A DNA stretch of 40,461 nucleotides. Origin: Oscillospiraceae bacterium. GTDB lineage: Bacteria; Bacillota; Clostridia; Oscillospirales; CAG-272. This document shows, piece after piece, positions 1 through 7,210 of this stretch. A program made the position numbers and the translations under genes. Location of the stretch: the NCBI GenBank assembly GCA_015064685.1, contig SVRT01000023.1, forward strand, positions 1-40,461, read 5' to 3'. Positions within the stretch are counted from its first letter, which is position 1. Each line of letters starts with the position of its first letter. The notes beneath the pieces were generated by a model. That model was not told the origin of the DNA. It ran no database searches and saw only the letters and a program-made list of their open reading frames with translations.

Positions 1-334
1 TAATTTGATCGGGATCCTCGTCATCGTCTTCCACGTTTTCAATGCTTCCGTCATCCCGCACGACAATTCCGCACTTTCTCTCCAAGTCTTCTTTTGCAAT
101 CTCAAGAGCAAGCCAAACGTCTCTGAGTGTCGTAAAATACTCAACAGGTGCATAACGATAGTCATCAGCACTAAAATAATCATCACCGACACAGGGGGCT
201 TCTGCATCTAATAACTCCAAATATCTATCTCTCAAGTCCTCATATCGCCATAACAGTTGCTCCTCAAATCCGTGATAGCTACGGTCTGAGTATTCCTCTT
301 TTCTTACCAAATCTAATTCTGAAAAGTATCCCAT
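1..334 (-). CDS. Hypothetical small acidic protein, partial at the window edge
   Basis: The minus-strand frame is open from an ATG at 334 to the left edge, giving at least 111 residues without a stop. An AAAGGAG box sits 6 bases before the ATG, which decides the start. The protein begins MGYFSELDLVRKEEY and is rich in Asp, Glu and Tyr, with an acidic stretch (ENVEDDDEDPDQ) near residue 105. I recognise no domain. It lies 12 bases after the stop of the YhaN-like gene, so it is almost certainly the next gene of the same leftward operon. Function unknown; the C-terminus lies outside the window. Confidence 0.7.
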   Translation of the reverse strand, partial: MGYFSELDLVRKEEYSDRSYHGFEEQLLWRYEDLRDRYLELLDAEAPCVGDDYFSADDYRYAPVEYFTTLRDVWLALEIAKEDLERKCGIVVRDDGSIENVEDDDEDPDQI

Positions 335-346
335 ATCATTCTCCTT

Positions 347-1156
347 TTACGTTAATACAATTATCTGTCTGCCGAGGTTCAAGGTTCTGTCAAACAGTGC
401 TGAGATGTCGATCGACTCGTCTAACCGTTCCAGAAAATCCTTGATCACAAAGGGCTTTTTCACGCTGTGCAAATTTCGTATTTCTTCAAAGCCTTGCCAA
501 AATTCAGCTGTTTTCAGAAAGCATAGATACCGAAACAGCGTTTGCTCCGATTCGCTCAGATAAACGGGCTGCTCTCCGTCGTCCATACAGCGAACCCCGT
601 ATAATCCGTTTTTTTCTAAAACGATCTCATACCGTTTCCCCTCTCTCAGCGGTTCCGGTTTAAAGTTCTGAACATAATCGAATGCGTAGGAACGAAACGC
701 CTTGATATGCAACAGCCCGTCAGCGGAGCGATCCGATATCTCGGGATCATTCAGGCAATTCAAAATCTTCAAAAATGCGTGTTTTTCGTTTCCGTTAAAA
801 ATATCAGACAGGTCGTGCTCGGCGCAGTGAGAGGTTAGATACAGATACTCCGCAGTAACCTCTTGATCTAACTCATCAAACGCCGATAATTTGATTTTAT
901 TCAAGTCTTCGTTAGGCGTGATCCTTATATGAAACGTTTTTGCGTTTATGGATACGATAGCATCTATCCTCGACTTCTTACATATCCATATCGGCGGAGG
1001 CATGCAAGAAGTCGATTTGTTGTGCAATACCGCCGTAATTGCGCAACACAGTTCATCAGAATATCTTTCCTTCACCACGTTCAGCGAGTTAGTAAAATCC
1101 CAACTGAAATTTTTGATACCGCCAAGATGGGAAATACTTATTTTTTCGAGTAGCAT
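347..1156 (-). CDS. YhaN/RecF-like N-terminal ATPase-fold protein without a P-loop
   Basis: A 269-residue protein starting MLLEKISISHLGGIKNF. The opening has the pattern of SMC/RecF/YhaN-type ABC ATPases (a short strand, 'FG..K.F', then 'LNVI' and a helix). Where the Walker A loop should be it reads LNVVKERYSDELCCAITAV, with no GxxxxGK[ST], so I infer that it cannot bind ATP in the usual way. I see no Walker B or signature motif later. The open frame extends 39 codons upstream, but that part overlaps the AAA+ gene, and the ATG at 1156 lies 16 bases after that gene's stop. The ribosome site there (GACGGTG) is weak, so translational coupling to the AAA+ gene is likely. Other option: a truncated or neofunctionalised ATPase that works only with its partner. 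Confidence 0.7.
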   Translation of the reverse strand: MLLEKISISHLGGIKNFSWDFTNSLNVVKERYSDELCCAITAVLHNKSTSCMPPPIWICKKSRIDAIVSINAKTFHIRITPNEDLNKIKLSAFDELDQEVTAEYLYLTSHCAEHDLSDIFNGNEKHAFLKILNCLNDPEISDRSADGLLHIKAFRSYAFDYVQNFKPEPLREGKRYEIVLEKNGLYGVRCMDDGEQPVYLSESEQTLFRYLCFLKTAEFWQGFEEIRNLHSVKKPFVIKDFLERLDESIDISALFDRTLNLGRQIIVLT

Positions 1157-1172
1157 CACCGTCAATCCATCT

Positions 1173-3182
1173 TTAGCAAAAACCGATTCTTCGCTTTTCG
1201 GTTTTCTTGACAGTGGGAATAACGATATCGTCCGCCGTGATAGTGGTGATCTCGTCGGCAGTAATGGATTCAAAATCCTTCTCCAAAAGTCGCGATGCCT
1301 GGTTCATCTTTGCCTGCTCGAAGAGGTTGCGAACGTATCTTCCGTTGCCGAAATCGGTATCGCCACGGGCAACGTCAAACGCTTTTTCCAACTTGTCGAA
1401 AGCCGCTTTTTCGATGCTCATGCCGTTCTTTTTGCTGATCAGATCGGCGATCTGGCAAAGCTCGGTACTATCATAATCGGCAAATGGCACGTGAAATGCA
1501 ATTCGCGAACGAAGCCCGGGGTTCTTCGCGAGAAACCCTTCCATCTTGTCGGGATACCCTGCAAAAATTACGACCACGTCTGCGCGATGATTTTCCATTT
1601 CCTGCACGATGGTGTTGATTGCTTCATCACCAAAAGAACCGTCACGATCATCAACTAGAGAATAGGCTTCGTCAATAAACAACACACCGCCGGATGCTTT
1701 CTTAAATTTTTCCTGAATCACAGGAGCTGTCCAACCTACATACTTTCCAACAAGATCACCGCGCCCAACCTCTACTAGTTGCCCACGGGAAAGCACCCCA
1801 TTCTCACGCATGATACGGGCAAACAATCTTGCAACGGTCGTTTTCGCCGTTCCGGGATTGCCGGTAAAGATCATATGCATGGCGGGAGTACTTCTTTTAA
1901 CGCCCTTTTCTTCATAGAGTTTCTGCATTTTGTAATAGTTAAGTGCCTTTTTGATGACCTGTTTTGCTTCTGAAAGGCCGATCATTTCCATCAGTTCGTC
2001 GTATGCAGTGCCTTGCGGTTTGGTTTTCACCGTCTCCTTGTGAGCAACCTCAATGTCCTTATATTGGGGATAAAGCGTGCTTTTCAATTTCTTGTTGTAC
2101 CACTCATCAAACAGAACCTGCAATTCGGCAGCAAGATAGGAACGGTCGTCTTTGACGTCGTCAAACAGCTTTTTGTCGGTTCGCACGTGATGTTCTTTCG
2201 CAAGATTGCCGAGAAATACTTTCGCCGACTCTCCATTGATAAAATCTTCTCTGACCTCAATAAACGACATGCTGCCAAGATGTTCGTAAAACTGTGCCTT
2301 GACCTTCTTACACTCGCGAGGAAAGCAAAGGATCGTCAACACCTTGTTGCGATAGAGTTTTGCCATCTCACAAATGTGTTCGATAGTATCGCGCTCGGCG
2401 GATGCGTTGGAATCGTCCTCAGAATCGTCGCCAGCAAGATAACGCACTACAACAGCACCACCCTCCGAGACCTTATACAACGCCTCGTAGGTCATATGGG
2501 AATAGCTTTCGCCCGGACGAAAATCCAAAAAGGAGTAACGGCAATTATCAAGGCGAAGATTGGCGTGAAGAGCATCCAGAATGATCTTGTAGAGTTCTCG
2601 GCGTGTATCACGGTCGTCGGCTTCTACAATATAATGTACGGGATGCCCCTTTGCATAAAGAGACTTTCCGCCTGCATAGATGCGCTCCAGCTCGGGGACA
2701 AGCGTTTCATTCGCGAAAAGCTTCTTTGTCGAAGCGAGCAAATCCTCCTGTTTAGCGTTGTAATTGATGAGGTTTTCTCCAAAATCAAGGCTGCGACCAA
2801 ACCTTCCGCTGATCCTGTCAAGCCCAAAACGCTCCAAGATCTCATCGTCATTCTCAATATAGCTTTGGCGGTCGGCGTTGCTCAAAAGATTTTGCAGATT
2901 TCCGAAGGTGATCTCATCGGGAAGCGCAATATTGGCGTTCAGTCCAATGCTTTTTGCAAAATTCTCCGCAAAACCAACCAGATTCATACAGTACGTGGCA
3001 ATGATGCCAAAGGTGGCGTATTCGTCACCCAGATCTGATAGGAAGCAGCACCTCGTATTGTCCGCACCGTTAAACTCCGCCGTTTTTGCTGCAATCCTGT
3101 GCGAAATCTCCTTGCGCGTCCTCTTTTCGCCCTCACTCACCTCGCTCGCAATCAACTCTCCACAAATCTTGTAAAACTGCAT
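1173..3182 (-). CDS. AAA+ ATPase, CbxX/CfxQ-SpoVK type, with long N-terminal region
   Basis: A 669-residue protein (start MQFYKICGEL at 3182; GGGAGG lies 10 bases upstream, and the 32 extra upstream codons have no site). The C-terminal half is a clear AAA+ module: Walker A GNPGTAKTT at 441-449, Walker B GGVLFIDEAY at 498-507 with D504/E505, and arginines in NPGLRSR at 555-561. Closest known relatives are the CbxX/CfxQ, SpoVK and EccA-type ATPases, which remodel protein partners. Residues about 180-340 have the layout of a second AAA domain (strand-helix, then GGAVVVRYL, then TILCFPRE) without Walker A or an acidic Walker B, so I read it as a degenerate tandem domain. It is followed by the P-loop-less YhaN-like gene. 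Probable role: ATP-driven remodeller in the cassette; its target is unknown. Confidence 0.85.
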   Translation of the reverse strand: MQFYKICGELIASEVSEGEKRTRKEISHRIAAKTAEFNGADNTRCCFLSDLGDEYATFGIIATYCMNLVGFAENFAKSIGLNANIALPDEITFGNLQNLLSNADRQSYIENDDEILERFGLDRISGRFGRSLDFGENLINYNAKQEDLLASTKKLFANETLVPELERIYAGGKSLYAKGHPVHYIVEADDRDTRRELYKIILDALHANLRLDNCRYSFLDFRPGESYSHMTYEALYKVSEGGAVVVRYLAGDDSEDDSNASAERDTIEHICEMAKLYRNKVLTILCFPRECKKVKAQFYEHLGSMSFIEVREDFINGESAKVFLGNLAKEHHVRTDKKLFDDVKDDRSYLAAELQVLFDEWYNKKLKSTLYPQYKDIEVAHKETVKTKPQGTAYDELMEMIGLSEAKQVIKKALNYYKMQKLYEEKGVKRSTPAMHMIFTGNPGTAKTTVARLFARIMRENGVLSRGQLVEVGRGDLVGKYVGWTAPVIQEKFKKASGGVLFIDEAYSLVDDRDGSFGDEAINTIVQEMENHRADVVVIFAGYPDKMEGFLAKNPGLRSRIAFHVPFADYDSTELCQIADLISKKNGMSIEKAAFDKLEKAFDVARGDTDFGNGRYVRNLFEQAKMNQASRLLEKDFESITADEITTITADDIVIPTVKKTEKRRIGFC

Positions 3183-3216
3183 ATAAAAAATCCTCCCGAA
3201 ATGTTCTTTCGAGAGG

Positions 3217-3225
3217 ATTATATCA
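3217..3225 (-). promoter_or_regulatory. Extended -10 promoter of the AAA+ gene
   Basis: On the minus strand this reads TGATATAAT, a TG-extended consensus -10 box, 34 bases before the AAA+ start. I find no good -35 at 16-18 bases (CTTTTG/CCTTTT only), which is acceptable for a TGn promoter. It would let the AAA+ and downstream genes be expressed apart from the nuclease/WYL genes upstream. Confidence 0.5.
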
Positions 3226-3295
3226 TATTTTATGTACGCAAAAGGGGACGCGATTGGGAACGTTACGAAAACATGCAAATAAATTGATTCGATTT

Positions 3296-4954
3296 TTATC
3301 GGATTTTATCAAAAAATCGATATTTCATTTCTTCTTCTAGTTCATTATCAAATTCTTTCGCAAGGGATTTCAACACAGACTTAAAATCATCAAAGTATTT
3401 TTTTCCTTCAGAGTCAATATTGGCGGTGTTTTCTTTATTATTAAAGAAATCTAAAATATTATAATATGTAATTGGTGTATATTTATCCGAGAGATAACAA
3501 TCCATCATTTTAAAGTTTTTCTCTGAATACTTAGGAATAAGAAGAAAGCATTTTATGTGCTTCGTAATTTCGTCTGGTTTTATATCTTTATTCAGCAAGT
3601 AAGCCACGGCGTAAATGTAATATTTGCTTAACTGCGATGCGTGTTTCTCTGGAGTGCCTTCCTCAATATTGAACGCATCGGGGCAAATTTTTCTCATAAC
3701 ACTCGTTATAGCTTCTTCGTATTTTTCCTCGGTGTACTTTGTTTTATCGTGATATAATTTAACGGCATCATTTATCTGCTTTTGAATTTTGTCGCTTGCT
3801 TTCGCTGTAATTCCTGCATCAATTTTGTTTTCTATAATTATTACATTATTTTCTCCGAAGAAAGATATGTCAATATTATTCTTCTCTCTGAACATTATAT
3901 ATTTGTCGTCAGAAAAATTTTCATCAAGCTTTAAAAATTCAGCTTTAAGAAAGGTTTTTATACTGACTTTATCTATGAAATATGCTAATGCATTGCTTAA
4001 TGTCAATTCGTCTTTATCTTTGCGGATAAGCTTGAAAAAGTTAAATTCAGGAGCTGTTACTTCCGGCCGCGTATTGCCTATGGGCTTCCAAACATCTTTT
4101 TTAAGAAACTCCTTCAATGTTTTATTCGCTTGATGATTAGCGCCAATATACGCACGCATAGCTTCACTGATTTTAAAATCGGCAGAATAGATGTGATTAC
4201 TCTCGTCTTCCTTTTCGTCAGAATCTTTTGTTATCAAATAAACGTCGCAATTTGTTTCCAAAACCTCGTCAGCGCAGAAAGTAGCAAACATATCTTTTTC
4301 ATTATAGATGTCATCCATCGGACATTTGTTATTATATTTAACTTTAAGATCTTTTTGAAGACCATGTCTAATTTTTTTATCGTCATAGTCTGTTTCGTGT
4401 TTGTTTTGCGAACGCGATATATTTGCTCCAGGGCACAGTCTACAACCTTCAGCTTTTGCTATAACCTTGTATTTTGTTGAATTTATACTTCGCACCATAA
4501 GAACGGTGCACCCTGTGTCATTATCTATAGGTTCCAAGCAAATTCCCATAGAGTTAAGCCAAATATAGAACTTACCTTTGTCTTCGTCTGTTTTAGGATC
4601 TGCTCTTATCAGATTGATTGCCTCGTGTCCGAGATTCCCCCAAGAAGAAATATATCTGCCTGTATACATATTGTTAAGTATGATCATGTCTTTTCCATTC
4701 AATATGGCATTAGCATTATCAAGATTATATTCAAAAGTTAATTTATTGTCTGCTTCCGTAACTAGAAAGCCGCAGTTTAAATGTATCTTAGATAAAGTAT
4801 TGTTTCTGGAATTAGACCAAGTACACTTTTCAGGAATTTTGCACCCAATTTCGGATTCTAATTTTTCGATTGAAAGTGTTCTCGAAGATTTATTTTGCTT
4901 ATATAACCAGTCTTGAAATTTTTTGTAAAATTCCGTGTTGTTAGTTCTTCCCAT
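3296..4954 (-). CDS. PD-(D/E)XK nuclease domain protein with uncharacterised N-terminal domains
   Basis: 552 residues; GGAGA 9 bases before the ATG. The C-terminal third (about 312-552) matches the PDDEXK_4-type nuclease layout: an opening helix DELTLSNALAYFID, then D362 (NNIDISFF) and E375-N-K377 (VIIIENKI), the D...ExK catalytic triad. The N-terminal 300 residues are not a family I can name. Residues 98-140 contain GRYISSWGNLGHEAIN...KFYIWLN..G, and there are Cys pairs (C171/C174). A base- or signal-recognising N-terminal reader joined to a nuclease would fit a type IV-like restriction protein, but that is inference. The gene is visibly AT-rich (many AAA, ATA and TTT codons) compared with the genes to the right, which suggests transfer. 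It follows the WYL gene by 40 bases. Confidence 0.8.
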   Translation of the reverse strand: MGRTNNTEFYKKFQDWLYKQNKSSRTLSIEKLESEIGCKIPEKCTWSNSRNNTLSKIHLNCGFLVTEADNKLTFEYNLDNANAILNGKDMIILNNMYTGRYISSWGNLGHEAINLIRADPKTDEDKGKFYIWLNSMGICLEPIDNDTGCTVLMVRSINSTKYKVIAKAEGCRLCPGANISRSQNKHETDYDDKKIRHGLQKDLKVKYNNKCPMDDIYNEKDMFATFCADEVLETNCDVYLITKDSDEKEDESNHIYSADFKISEAMRAYIGANHQANKTLKEFLKKDVWKPIGNTRPEVTAPEFNFFKLIRKDKDELTLSNALAYFIDKVSIKTFLKAEFLKLDENFSDDKYIMFREKNNIDISFFGENNVIIIENKIDAGITAKASDKIQKQINDAVKLYHDKTKYTEEKYEEAITSVMRKICPDAFNIEEGTPEKHASQLSKYYIYAVAYLLNKDIKPDEITKHIKCFLLIPKYSEKNFKMMDCYLSDKYTPITYYNILDFFNNKENTANIDSEGKKYFDDFKSVLKSLAKEFDNELEEEMKYRFFDKIR

Positions 4955-4994
4955 ATGTTTTTTCTCCGTATGATTTATTTCATTACTTAATGTA

Positions 4995-5975
4995 TCAATA
5001 TTTCTTCATTGCCACTATCAAACTTCCCTTTATCCTCTCCCTCAAGCTCTCCGGCTTTGTAACCTCAACGTGATTGAGGTACTGTAGCGCCCAATGCTCC
5101 ATTGCCATAGGGCTAGCGATAAGGTTAACGCTAACCTTATCGTCACTGCCATCAACGAAAGACATTCGGATATCTTCGCCAAACCAATCGACGATCTGGT
5201 CAATGATGCACTTGTCCGCAATAAACTCAATTCGCTCCGGCTTATCGGTATACATATAGGGCATCGTTGAAGAGATTTGCTTATAATCAATGCCGTTTTC
5301 ATAGCCCTTGACCTGACTGATCGGCGTCAACGGCTTATCGTAGATACGCATATTGGAGATGCGGTCGATTCGATGAAAGGTCATATTGCCCCAATAGTCG
5401 CTATATCCCATCAAATAGTATCTTTGATTGTGGAGAATGAGCTGATACGGGCTGACACGCTGAAAAGACGAACGGTGAAGCTTTCCGTCAATGGCGTACT
5501 TGTTGTAATCATACTGTACCTGTTTCCCTGTTTCGATCGCTTCGTTTACCACGTCAATATTATAAAACAGCGCCTTGTTTTCGGTCTTGCTCCACTCGTT
5601 TACCGAGTAAATGTTCTTGACGTGGGATCGGAAGTATTTATTTGACTGATTGCAAAGCTTTTCAATGAGAATTTTGGAATCCTTCGCGGTGATATGCTTA
5701 CTTTGCAGTACGCTGTCGATGAGCAGCTTCAGCTCGGAATCCTCAAAATCCCTGCTTGCAATATAAAAGCCCTTTCGCGGGATCGTGCTGATGTCAATCC
5801 CTGCATCACGCAAATATGCGATATTTTTGCCGACTGCCTTTCTTTCAAGCTGAATATCATATTCCTCGTACAAATAACGAAGAATATCCTCTTGCAAAAG
5901 CGGATGATCATAATCGCTATGATGCAGAAGGATCTGCCATATTCTGATTAACGCATTCTTTTTAGGTTCTGCCAT
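4995..5975 (-). CDS. WYL-domain transcriptional regulator
   Basis: 326 residues. Residues 1-75 form a winged helix-turn-helix (LLQEDILRYLYEEYDIQLERKAV then the wing GIDISTIPRKGFYIA). The WYL domain spans about 135-215, with the family triplet as Y186-Y187-L188 in NQRYYLMGYS. A WCX-like C-terminal extension follows (about 228-320). WYL regulators bind nucleic-acid or nucleotide signals and commonly control defence islands. The start at 5975 is fixed by AAAGGAG, which overlaps the end of the preceding gene; its ATG follows that gene's TAA by one base, a sign of tight coupling. Probable role: repressor or activator of this cassette. Confidence 0.92.
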   Translation of the reverse strand: MAEPKKNALIRIWQILLHHSDYDHPLLQEDILRYLYEEYDIQLERKAVGKNIAYLRDAGIDISTIPRKGFYIASRDFEDSELKLLIDSVLQSKHITAKDSKILIEKLCNQSNKYFRSHVKNIYSVNEWSKTENKALFYNIDVVNEAIETGKQVQYDYNKYAIDGKLHRSSFQRVSPYQLILHNQRYYLMGYSDYWGNMTFHRIDRISNMRIYDKPLTPISQVKGYENGIDYKQISSTMPYMYTDKPERIEFIADKCIIDQIVDWFGEDIRMSFVDGSDDKVSVNLIASPMAMEHWALQYLNHVEVTKPESLRERIKGSLIVAMKKY

Positions 5976-5976
5976 T

Positions 5977-6627
5977 TTAATTACTCCTTTGCGACCAATA
6001 TACTTTTCCTTCTTTGAAGCATTCGTCGTCGGCATCATACAAATAGGGAGTGTAATAACATCGGTCGGCTTTTTTTACACTCCCGTCGCCCAAAATGATC
6101 AAAAAATCGTTAGGATAATTCGGGTTTATATTATTCCAAGCAACGATATTGTTCTTAAGCACATCCTCGACGTGGGTCAAAATCTCAAGTTGCTTTTTTT
6201 GAGTCTTTTCCCTTGATACATTATTTCCGTTCTTTTCTACATGCACGTATCCAATCACCACGCGCAAAGGACAATTTATGTGTGCAAGCTTAATCACTTC
6301 ATCCATCCATAATCGATAATTGTTTTCGTGTTCTACCGCTATTTCTAAATTCCAATCATATTTTTCAAAATTCGGTTCAGCTTTGCAGAAACTCTTTTCT
6401 TTGCCATTACCATTGTTCTTTTTTCGCGCAGGAATGTCTATTCGCAAATACTCGGGTTGTACAGTGAGCGTTGAATCAAACTCTTTGATAATGCCTGAAA
6501 TTATTTCTGTCATTTTATCGGTAAAATCTTTTGAATTATCCCAAAGATCGACCAATTCATTTCTTGTAGATGAACCTAGTTTCATCACTTTCTCGGAAAA
6601 AGCATTCCAAAACTCTTTAGCTCTCAT
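5977..6627 (-). CDS. Hypothetical protein, possible PD-(D/E)XK restriction-type fold
   Basis: 216 residues, starting MRAKEFWNAF; AAAGGAG 6 bases before the ATG at 6627 decides the start over 14 extra upstream codons. The central part reads LRIDIP (D64) and DWNLEIAVEHENN (91-103), followed by W107, E110 and K113 and a strand LRVVIGYVHV. A strand ending in an acidic residue, an Ile/Val-Glu-His-Glu strand and then a helix with W..E..KL resembles restriction endonuclease-type folds, but there is no clean ExK, so I treat the nuclease call as a guess. It sits directly before the WYL gene with 1-base spacing and 11 bases after the DUF2779 stub. Confidence 0.6.
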   Translation of the reverse strand: MRAKEFWNAFSEKVMKLGSSTRNELVDLWDNSKDFTDKMTEIISGIIKEFDSTLTVQPEYLRIDIPARKKNNGNGKEKSFCKAEPNFEKYDWNLEIAVEHENNYRLWMDEVIKLAHINCPLRVVIGYVHVEKNGNNVSREKTQKKQLEILTHVEDVLKNNIVAWNNINPNYPNDFLIILGDGSVKKADRCYYTPYLYDADDECFKEGKVYWSQRSN

Positions 6628-6638
6628 TTTTATCTCCT

Positions 6639-6887
6639 TTACTTTGTTACTCTTACTAACTTCTCCCACACCTTGACCATAGCGTAGGTATCAAGCTCAC
6701 AGTATTTGAGCAGGTTGTGGCGGGCGGTGGCTTGTTCGTCAAGGGGTAAGTCTTTTATCAACGGAAATAGTTCCATCGCCTCGCCGCCGTTATGTACGCC
6801 CTCAAGATTGTGGTAATCAATGCTCGGATCGTCGGGATAGATGGCGGGAAGCACGTTTTTGATTGAGAACGATCCACCATCCTCCAA
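6639..6887 (-). pseudogene. C-terminal fragment of a DUF2779-type protein
   Basis: This frame of 82 codons encodes GSFSIKNVLPAIYPDDP, then DYHNLEGVHNGGEAME and a closing LLKYCELDTYAMVKVWEKL. From memory, these are the signature stretches of the end of DUF2779-family proteins, which are several hundred residues long and have an RNase H/exonuclease-like C-terminal part. Here only the tail is left. The frame opens at a TTG with no ribosome site and runs into a stop 27 bases further upstream. A strong promoter sits only 27 bases before it. I read it as a 5'-deleted remnant now serving as the first part of the operon transcript. A short functional peptide is possible but less likely. Confidence 0.7.
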
Positions 6888-6913
6888 TCGATTATTACTT
6901 GATAGCCTATTAC

Positions 6914-6942
6914 ATTATATCACACAATTCAACATATTTCAA
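6914..6942 (-). promoter_or_regulatory. Strong sigma-A promoter of the left cassette
   Basis: On the minus strand: TTGAAA (6937-6942), a 17-base spacer, TATAAT (6914-6919), with TGA before the -10 (TG-extended). It points at the DUF2779 stub and, with no terminator seen in between, at the nuclease-like, WYL and PD-(D/E)XK genes downstream. Confidence 0.85.
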
Positions 6943-7015
6943 CAGTTTACGAGACGAATTTGGGACATAACATTGTTCTTCGTTCGAACTTCGCAATCGT
7001 TTTTTGGTAACCCTT

Positions 7016-7175
7016 CTTATGATAACGAGTTTGTAGCCTTATTCTCTGTTTTCTCCGACTCATTTTGGGATGGTGAAGAACAAAGAAAATCCACCACAGA
7101 CTCTTTGTCTATGATGGATTTTCTTTATTCGGCTCTCTCCATCGGTGATTTTGTGAACCTCCTTATGATAACGAG
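7016..7175. repeat. Pair of 14-base direct repeats in the intergenic region
   Basis: CTTATGATAACGAG occurs at 7016-7029 and again at 7162-7175 in the gap between the cassette promoter and the endonuclease gene. On the minus strand each copy is followed by an AAGGAGG/AAGAAGG run, like a ribosome site; after the 7162 copy comes a 5-codon reading frame (MERAE, stop) at 7125-7142. The hairpin at 7082-7126 lies between the copies. The 6888-7210 gap holds nothing else that I can recognise. Confidence 0.5.
7082..7126. terminator. Bidirectional hairpin downstream of the endonuclease gene
   Basis: Arms AAAGAAAATCCA (7082-7093) and TGGATTTTCTTT (7115-7126) pair perfectly, with an inner AGAC/GTCT step around a short loop. 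The T-rich arm is on the 3' side for both strands. It would end leftward transcripts of the endonuclease gene before the cassette promoter. Confidence 0.6.
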
Positions 7176-7210
7176 CCTATTCCGTTGGGCTTTTGCTTAT
7201 TTATTATTTA

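Noticed and set aside
948-3038. Long + strand open frames (236 and 341 aa) opposite the AAA+ and YhaN-like genes
   Set aside because: They lie antisense to genes with clear motifs and ribosome sites, have no plausible domains, and reflect the codon pattern of the true strand.
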